64,000 nucleotides of DNA, from NCBI GenBank assembly GCA_002007465.1, contig LNAC01000064.1, forward strand, positions 5,353,408 to 5,417,407, written 5' to 3'. Below the pieces are notes generated by a model. That model did no database searches and had not been told where the DNA came from. It saw nothing but the letters and a program-made list of their open reading frames with translations. This DNA is from Ailurus styani (lineage: Eukaryota > Chordata > Mammalia > Carnivora > Ailuridae). Made by a program: the position numbers and the translations under genes. This document shows, piece by piece, positions 58,698 to 64,000 of this stretch (position 1 is its first letter; each line of letters starts with the position of its first letter).

Positions 58698-58860
58698 AAC
58701 AGCATGCCAGGTGCCATAGAGGAGCTTTAAGTATACTATTTCATGTAATGCCCACAACAACCCAGGGCGGTAAGCGCAGATTACTGGTCTCAGTTTACAG
58801 ATGAAGAAGCTCAAATACAAAGACTGAAAATACATCTTAGGTCTCGGTAGTGGAGTCAAT
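58698..58860 (-). mobile_element. MIR
   Basis: 'catgccaggtgccatagagg', 'catgtaatgcccacaacaac', 'cagtttacagatgaagaagc' are complemented MIR. Confidence 0.75.
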
Positions 58861-59394
58861 ACGCAGAGAAGTTTTTGAGGGTGGTGAGGGTGGTCCTTAC
58901 TGGCATAGAGAGACAGCTAACATCCCATTTACTTGGCTTCTTCCTAGACATAAACAAAATCACTCGAGTCTTCAAGGTCCTCCTCAGTCCAGAGCTGCCC
59001 CCGACACTAAGTGCCCTGTCTGGAGTTGGGGGCCTGGGGCTTAAACTTCTTAGGCTTCTCATCTTAGACTTATCCCAAAAGGAAACAGGCAGAGCAACAT
59101 GGTCTACACAAGAGGAGTTTTTCAGTCCGTGTTTCTTTTCACTAACCTCTAACTGAAATTTAGTATTTCCATCAATTACAGAGGCAATGAACTGCAATCT
59201 TATTTGCAGTATCTGTGACTTTCTTATCAATAGAAATCACAGATATTTTCATTTCACATTATGGGAGCTGTAGCTATTTCCAAATACCACTTACTTCCTT
59301 CGCGGCTTTGAAATTATAGTAGTTAAGAGACTCATGGCTAGATCTTATTATTTAATGCCTATTACTATATCACAAAATTCTCAGTATTATGTTA
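58861..59394. other. Intergenic DNA, nothing recognised
   Basis: No supported gene; a 124-codon minus frame at 58856-59230 has no recognised homology and no exon borders were identified. Confidence 0.45.
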
Positions 59395-59520
59395 TCATGG
59401 TAAAAATACAGAACACAGAAGTTGCTATTTTTAACCATTTTTAAGTGTACCATTTAGTGGTGGTAATTATATTTACACTGTTTTACAACTATCACAGAGT
59501 TTTAGAAATATCTTGATAGC
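59395..59520 (-). mobile_element. Short old L1 3' fragment
   Basis: 'aaccatttttaagtgtacca' and 'acactgttttacaactatca' match the complement of a common L1 3' segment. Confidence 0.55.
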
Positions 59521-60394
59521 TATATACTAATGTCCTAGGTTTCCCTGTGATTCTGCTTGTTTCGATTCTACATTTAAAAGCATGAGTCTCAGAAGGGGTT
59601 TTTATGCTTCATCAGACTTCTAAAGGGCTTCGGGACACATAAAGATTAAGAGCCCTTGATTTATAAGGTCCTTCCACTTTTAATATTCTGTGATTATGTG
59701 ATTTTAAGCCAATCAAACTTTCTATTAATAAACAGGGATTATAACATTTCTCTGCTGGAGATCTAACTTTGGGGATGGCCACTTAACGAGCTTCCTTGAA
59801 GTGTTATGGAACACCAAAAGGGGGCAGTCAGGCGCCGACGGTTTCCCCCAGTACAGCATGAATGTTCTTGGAAAGACTTCGGCATGTCCAAGACTCTCCG
59901 GAGACCCAGGTCCTGAGATCACGGGGGACAGGCTGGGGCTTTCTCTCTGAGAGCCTCCGTGGGGAGCCACTGTCAGCAAGGGGACATTGCTTCACTTCTG
60001 GGGCTCAGAATCAGGCTGGGGAACCAGAGACCAGTAGGTGGCCTGCTTCCCCAGTGGGTGGGGGCTCTCAAGAGGGACCCTATTAGCTGGAGAGTAGGAC
60101 TTACCCACCAAGCGCTATCAGACATTTGGTATAGTTGGGAAAGTATCCATTCATTCAATTTATTCATTTGTTCAGTGATGTCATACATTTTTACTGAGTG
60201 CCTACTTCTGTGGCAGGATTACTACCATGAAAAACACACACAAGTTTTTGCCCTAATGGAGTGTACACTCTAGAGGAAGGAAGGCACAGTCAATAACCAA
60301 AATTTAAAAGTACATTATATAGCATATGGCGACGACAAATTTTAGGAAATAGTAGAGAAAGTGCTCTGGGTGTGGGGGTGGGCTGGTTACGATA

Positions 60395-61180
60395 ATTGCT
60401 ACCGTGTCCAGGGACAGCATTACTGAGAAGGTGACATTTGGTTAAAGGCTTGAATGAGGTTGAGAGAATGAGCAGCACAGACATTTGAGGCCAGATATGC
60501 CAGGCAAAGGGAGTAGTGCAAAGGTCCTGAGGCAGGGGCACATATGGCATGTTTGAGAAACACTAAGGAGGCCAGTGTGGCTGGAGCAGAGGTGTGAATT
60601 AGAGATTATAGTTTTTTTTTAAAAGATTTTATTTATTTGACAGAGAGAGAGATCACAAATAGGCAGAGAGAGAGTAGGGAGAAGCAGGTTCCCTGCTGAG
60701 CAGAGAGCCTGACGCAGGACTCCATCCAGGACCCTGAGATCATGACCTGAGCTGAAGGCAGAGGCTTAACCCACTGAGCCACCCAGGCGCCCTAGGTTAT
60801 AGGTTATAGGACCATGGAGGGTCCTTTGGGGGAACTGGGCTTTTCCTTTGAGAAAGGATGCCATTGGATGGTTTTGAGTAGCTAATAAAAACATCTACTT
60901 TAAGTTTTTATAGGATCAGTGGGAAGACAAGGCCTGAAAATGCAGAGACCAGCCGAAGGCTGTTGCCATCATTCAGGAGAGGAGATGGCTCAGATCAGGG
61001 TGGTGATGGTAGAAGGGGCAAGAAGTAGTCAGATTCTGCATACGTTTAAAGGTCAAGCTGTGGGATTTTGCTAATAATAGATGGGATGTGGGGTGTGCTA
61101 GGAAGAGAGGAACAAAGGAAGATTCCAAGGTTTTAACTCGAGCAACGTGAAAGATAGAGGGAGTTATTTGGTGGGTGTAT
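60395..61180 (+). mobile_element. Ancient repeat, same phrase family as 12200-12900, with a SINE
   Basis: 'gcaaaggtcctgaggcaggg', 'gaggccagtgtggctggagc', 'aagattccaaggttttaact' recur widely in mammals; I cannot name the family. Split by the SINE at 60612-60793. Confidence 0.5.
60612..60793 (-). mobile_element. Can-SINE
   Basis: Minus copy ending 'ccacccaggcgccct'; short TSD AGATTATAG (60603-60611) against AGGTTATAG (60794-60802), followed by a second AGGTTATAG. Confidence 0.92.
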
Positions 61181-61334
61181 CCTTTATGGCAGGCCCGCGT
61201 TAAACCTCAGGGGGACAACAGTGAATGAAGCACAGTCCCTGCCTGTAAGCAGCTTCTGGACCAAGGGACCGGGTGGCAGGGGTGAAGGCAGAAACACAAG
61301 CAGCCATCAGACACCATCGGAAGTCTGGGAGGGA

Positions 61335-61515
61335 CTCCCCGTATCATCTCAACAAGTTACTGGATGCTCCTACAGCCTTTGTCCTCATCTGTAAAATGTA
61401 AGTCATAATAGTACTTATAATGGGTTTCTCTACTGAAAAAACAAAACAAAATGTACAAAGCACTTGGCACAGTGCTTGGGACATAGTAAGTTCTCCGTAA
61501 ATGTTAGCCAATATT
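61335..61515 (+). mobile_element. MIR
   Basis: 'ttgtcctcatctgtaaaatg', 'cttggcacagtgcttgggac' and 'agtaagttctccgtaaatgt' in MIR order. Confidence 0.75.
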
Positions 61516-62330
61516 CATTGCCATCGCACATTAGCAACCTCTGGTATACATTTTATTGGGTGCCGAAAGGGCAACCGTATTTTTTTTGGTTGGGATTTTA
61601 TCAGTTGAACAGAAATTTTCTTGCCCGTCGATGGATGTCAATACGGTAAAATAGAAACAGCTTCAGAAATGAGAACTGATTTATATTTTCCTTGTGACTC
61701 AAGCAAATATGAGGAATGGAAGGGCAGTGGGAAAAAAACCATGCGATGTATATGGCCAGTTAGAAAGGAATACATGCCACACAGTATTCGCTTCCGCCTA
61801 TTCTGCTTGGGGCTTTTTGGTGGGGTTATTTCAAAGGGTTCAAACTTCTGGATTTGATAGTCGAGTAAATTATCTGTTGATCTCTTTGGTAAAGAGGAGT
61901 TGGATTTTATAAATATTAGTTTAGGTAAATATAGCTCACGAGGGACATTTGATTGTTTTTTACCATCTTTGAAAGACACAGCTGTGTACGCCAGATAGGA
62001 TTTGCCCGCAGCCTGGCTACTCTTCATGGGGCTACCGAAGAGATAAGGGAGGGAAATGAGGAGGAATTTCCTACCAGAGGCCTGGAGCTGCAAAGCTCCT
62101 CATTTCTTCTATAAACCCAAAGATCAGCCAACAAATAGAGCAGCTGGTATAGTTTTGTTTGCACCGGGTCTGCTCTTAATTGCTTCCTGGATGAATGACA
62201 GAGTGAGTTTGAATGCTGACTTAGGCAGGGGCAGATATGAATACACTTTACAGAAAAATAAGGGACCTTCGGGAATTTCAGAGCAGGTTTCTTTTTGCCA
62301 AGTTCTTTCACGGACATTGTACCCTGCCGA
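61516..62330. other. Intergenic DNA, nothing recognised
   Basis: Holds the longest non-MTDH minus frame (151 codons, 61638-62093). It has no known domain and overlaps plus-strand frames, so it is treated as chance. Confidence 0.4.
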
Positions 62331-62344
62331 TTCTGACACCAGTA

Positions 62345-62445
62345 CAACAGGTGGCCAGATGGGTATCCTCAACTCCATTTTATAGAAAAGGTAACTGAAA
62401 CCCAGCCACCTGCCCCAGGTCAAACTCTGAGAAAGTGGTAAGTCC
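62345..62445 (-). mobile_element. MIR-like fragment
   Basis: 'ctccattttatagaaaaggt aactgaaacccag' class text followed by 'gccccaggtcaaactctgag'. Confidence 0.5.
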
Positions 62446-63797
62446 TTGAGTCCTCATGGGATTCTCTGCCACCACCGGAGAGTGGTTTTATGAAATGGGG
62501 ACACCAACACTCAGATTGAGATTCCAACCCAACTGAGACAGTCTTACCGAGCACGTGGTGGCCTCCCATACGAGGTCAGGTGGGGCCCAAATCTTCTCTT
62601 CCCACCAGGAAACTCTGGCCCTTCTCACTCCATGTCCAGAGCCGCAGCCTCTCTGTGTCGCCTGAGCCCAGATGCCACTCGGGGATGTTGGGACAAGGAC
62701 TCTCAGGCCCTGAGCTTCTGGCTGCAGCATCGAGTCACCTTGCTGTTGGCAGGCCCTGACCCTCGTGGCCCCATCTTGAGGGCATGTTTCTGTCTTAGGT
62801 AACCTAGTCTGGGGACACTGATTTTGAGCAACTGGGTTCCTCTCTTGTTAGCTGCCCACCCTCTTCGTGGTTGATCTATGTTCGGTCTTTCTGGATTTGG
62901 GGGGGTTTCTAAAAATTTTTAAATTTTAAATTTTAAAATTTGCGTTAAAATTTTCTTTATTTTGGTTAACAAGGGTTTTTGGCACCCCCTTACATTTTGT
63001 GCTTCAGGCTGATGCCGCAGTCACTTTTGTCCTATTCCCAGCCTTGTCCGTCACTTGCAGCCGGGCCTCTCTTCTCTGAGGTCCTTTATGGCCATAAAAG
63101 CCAAACCTACCTCCTCCCCTCACTGCGCACCTCTGATTGCCAGGGTCTAGATCCCGGGTAAACTGGTGGTCACATCCTCTCCGGGACCTGCCCAACAACA
63201 GGTGCAGGCAGAGGTGAGGCTAAAGCAGCCAGGGAGTCTCCCCTGGCTTGGACACAACGGAGAGGTCAGCCTAGGAAGGAGTCCACTGGCAGAAGTAGGA
63301 AACAGTGACAGGCTGGTAAATTCATTCTCTGGAGGAAAAAAAATTTAAAAAAGCCCAATTCAGAGTATTTGCTCATGTCTGTGGTGTGAATACTCCTGCT
63401 ATGGCTGATTGCAAGCTATCTACATGATGTTTCTGAACACAGAGCGGGGTAAAGAGGGGTATGCTCAGTTCTTGACGGCCACTCTGAGCTGGCTTCTGCA
63501 TGCTGTTATCATTAATGCGGGCAGTGGCCAGAGGGACAAGGGACCCTGATGGCCAGAGAGGTGGGGGAGAACTCAGAAGCAACAAAAAGATCCTAGATGC
63601 TGTTCTTGCACCCTCTTTCCCTGCCTGTAATGTTACATCATCCATAGCTCAAAAGCCTTCATTTTCTCTGCATGTTGGGCTGAGTTGAACTAAGAGTAGA
63701 TTTGGGTCCATCTTATATATGGGATAGACTCTAAGCTCTTTTATGTGGCTTTGGGGACTAATTGATCTGCTCCTGCCTGTTTCCAGATTCATTTCTT
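62446..63797. other. Intergenic DNA, moderately GC-rich
   Basis: No supported gene. A small AT inverted stretch of AAATTTTAAA units lies at 62912-62955. Confidence 0.45.
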
Positions 63798-64000
63798 TTT
63801 TCTTTTTTTAATTTAAATTTTAGTGAATGTAGAGTGTAATATTGGTTTCTGGAGTAAAATTCAGTGATTCATTATTTACAACACCCCATGCTCATCACAA
63901 CGAGTGCCCTGCTTAATATACCCATCACCCATCTAGCCCATCTCCCATCTACCGCCCTTCATCGACACTCAGTTTGTTCTCTATCATTAAAAGTCTTTTA
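63798..64000 (-). mobile_element. Carnivore L1 3' end, running off the window
   Basis: T-rich start, then 'caacaccccatgctcatcac', 'cttaatatacccatcaccca' and 'acactcagtttgttctctat', the complement of carnivore L1 3' sequence. The body continues past base 64000. Confidence 0.8.

Noticed and set aside
61638..62093. 151-codon minus frame
   Set aside because: No recognised domain or exon borders, and overlapping plus frames are as long; length alone is not enough in 64 kb.

Overview
The window is vertebrate nuclear DNA from a carnivore genome. It holds 28 recognisable Can-SINE copies (tRNA-Lys-derived retroposons with the head 'GGCGCCTGGGTGGCTCAG' and an AAATAAATAAAATCTTT tail), which occur only in Carnivora. 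The abundant young subfamily, often with near-perfect target-site duplications (TSDs), points to a caniform. A mustelid is possible, but species cannot be settled from sequence alone. No prokaryotic gene, operon or CRISPR is present. Nearly all 60-150-residue open frames are chance frames or read through SINEs, microsatellites or the antisense of real exons.

One protein-coding gene is supported: MTDH (metadherin/AEG-1/LYRIC), on the minus strand. Exon 1 (coding 17461-17841, 127 codons) and exon 2 (5138-5239, 34 codons) join in phase 0 across a 12,221-bp intron with GT/AG borders. Together they give the membrane helix, the first nuclear localisation signal and the start of the lysine-rich domain. 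Exon 3 onward lies beyond the left edge. The 5' UTR and promoter lie in a CpG island (about 17.0-18.5 kb) with two CACGTG E-boxes, a run of GC boxes and YY1-like sites.

From about 18.5 kb to 64 kb I see no coding gene. This is upstream intergenic DNA filled with repeats: Can-SINEs, L1/HAL1 and L2 fragments, MIRs, hAT and Tigger-type DNA transposons, MLT1-like LTRs, one near-complete MaLR element with both LTRs (25.5-28.0 kb) and a 0.9-kb ERVL-type LTR (41 kb). A CpG-dense patch at 39.74-40.02 kb is the only other regulatory candidate.

Most notable items: a 33-nt fragment of the 5' end of U2 snRNA flanked by a perfect 15-bp TSD (23002-23064); two plus-strand SINEs that end in a single N followed by 32-34 bp of duplicated left flank, which looks like an assembly artefact or a heterozygous insertion; a 54-bp L1 tail insertion with a 15-bp TSD; two copies of one hAT family; and a 22:6 strand bias of Can-SINEs. 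I did not find a new biological system. Repeat family names are from memory and were not checked against a library.
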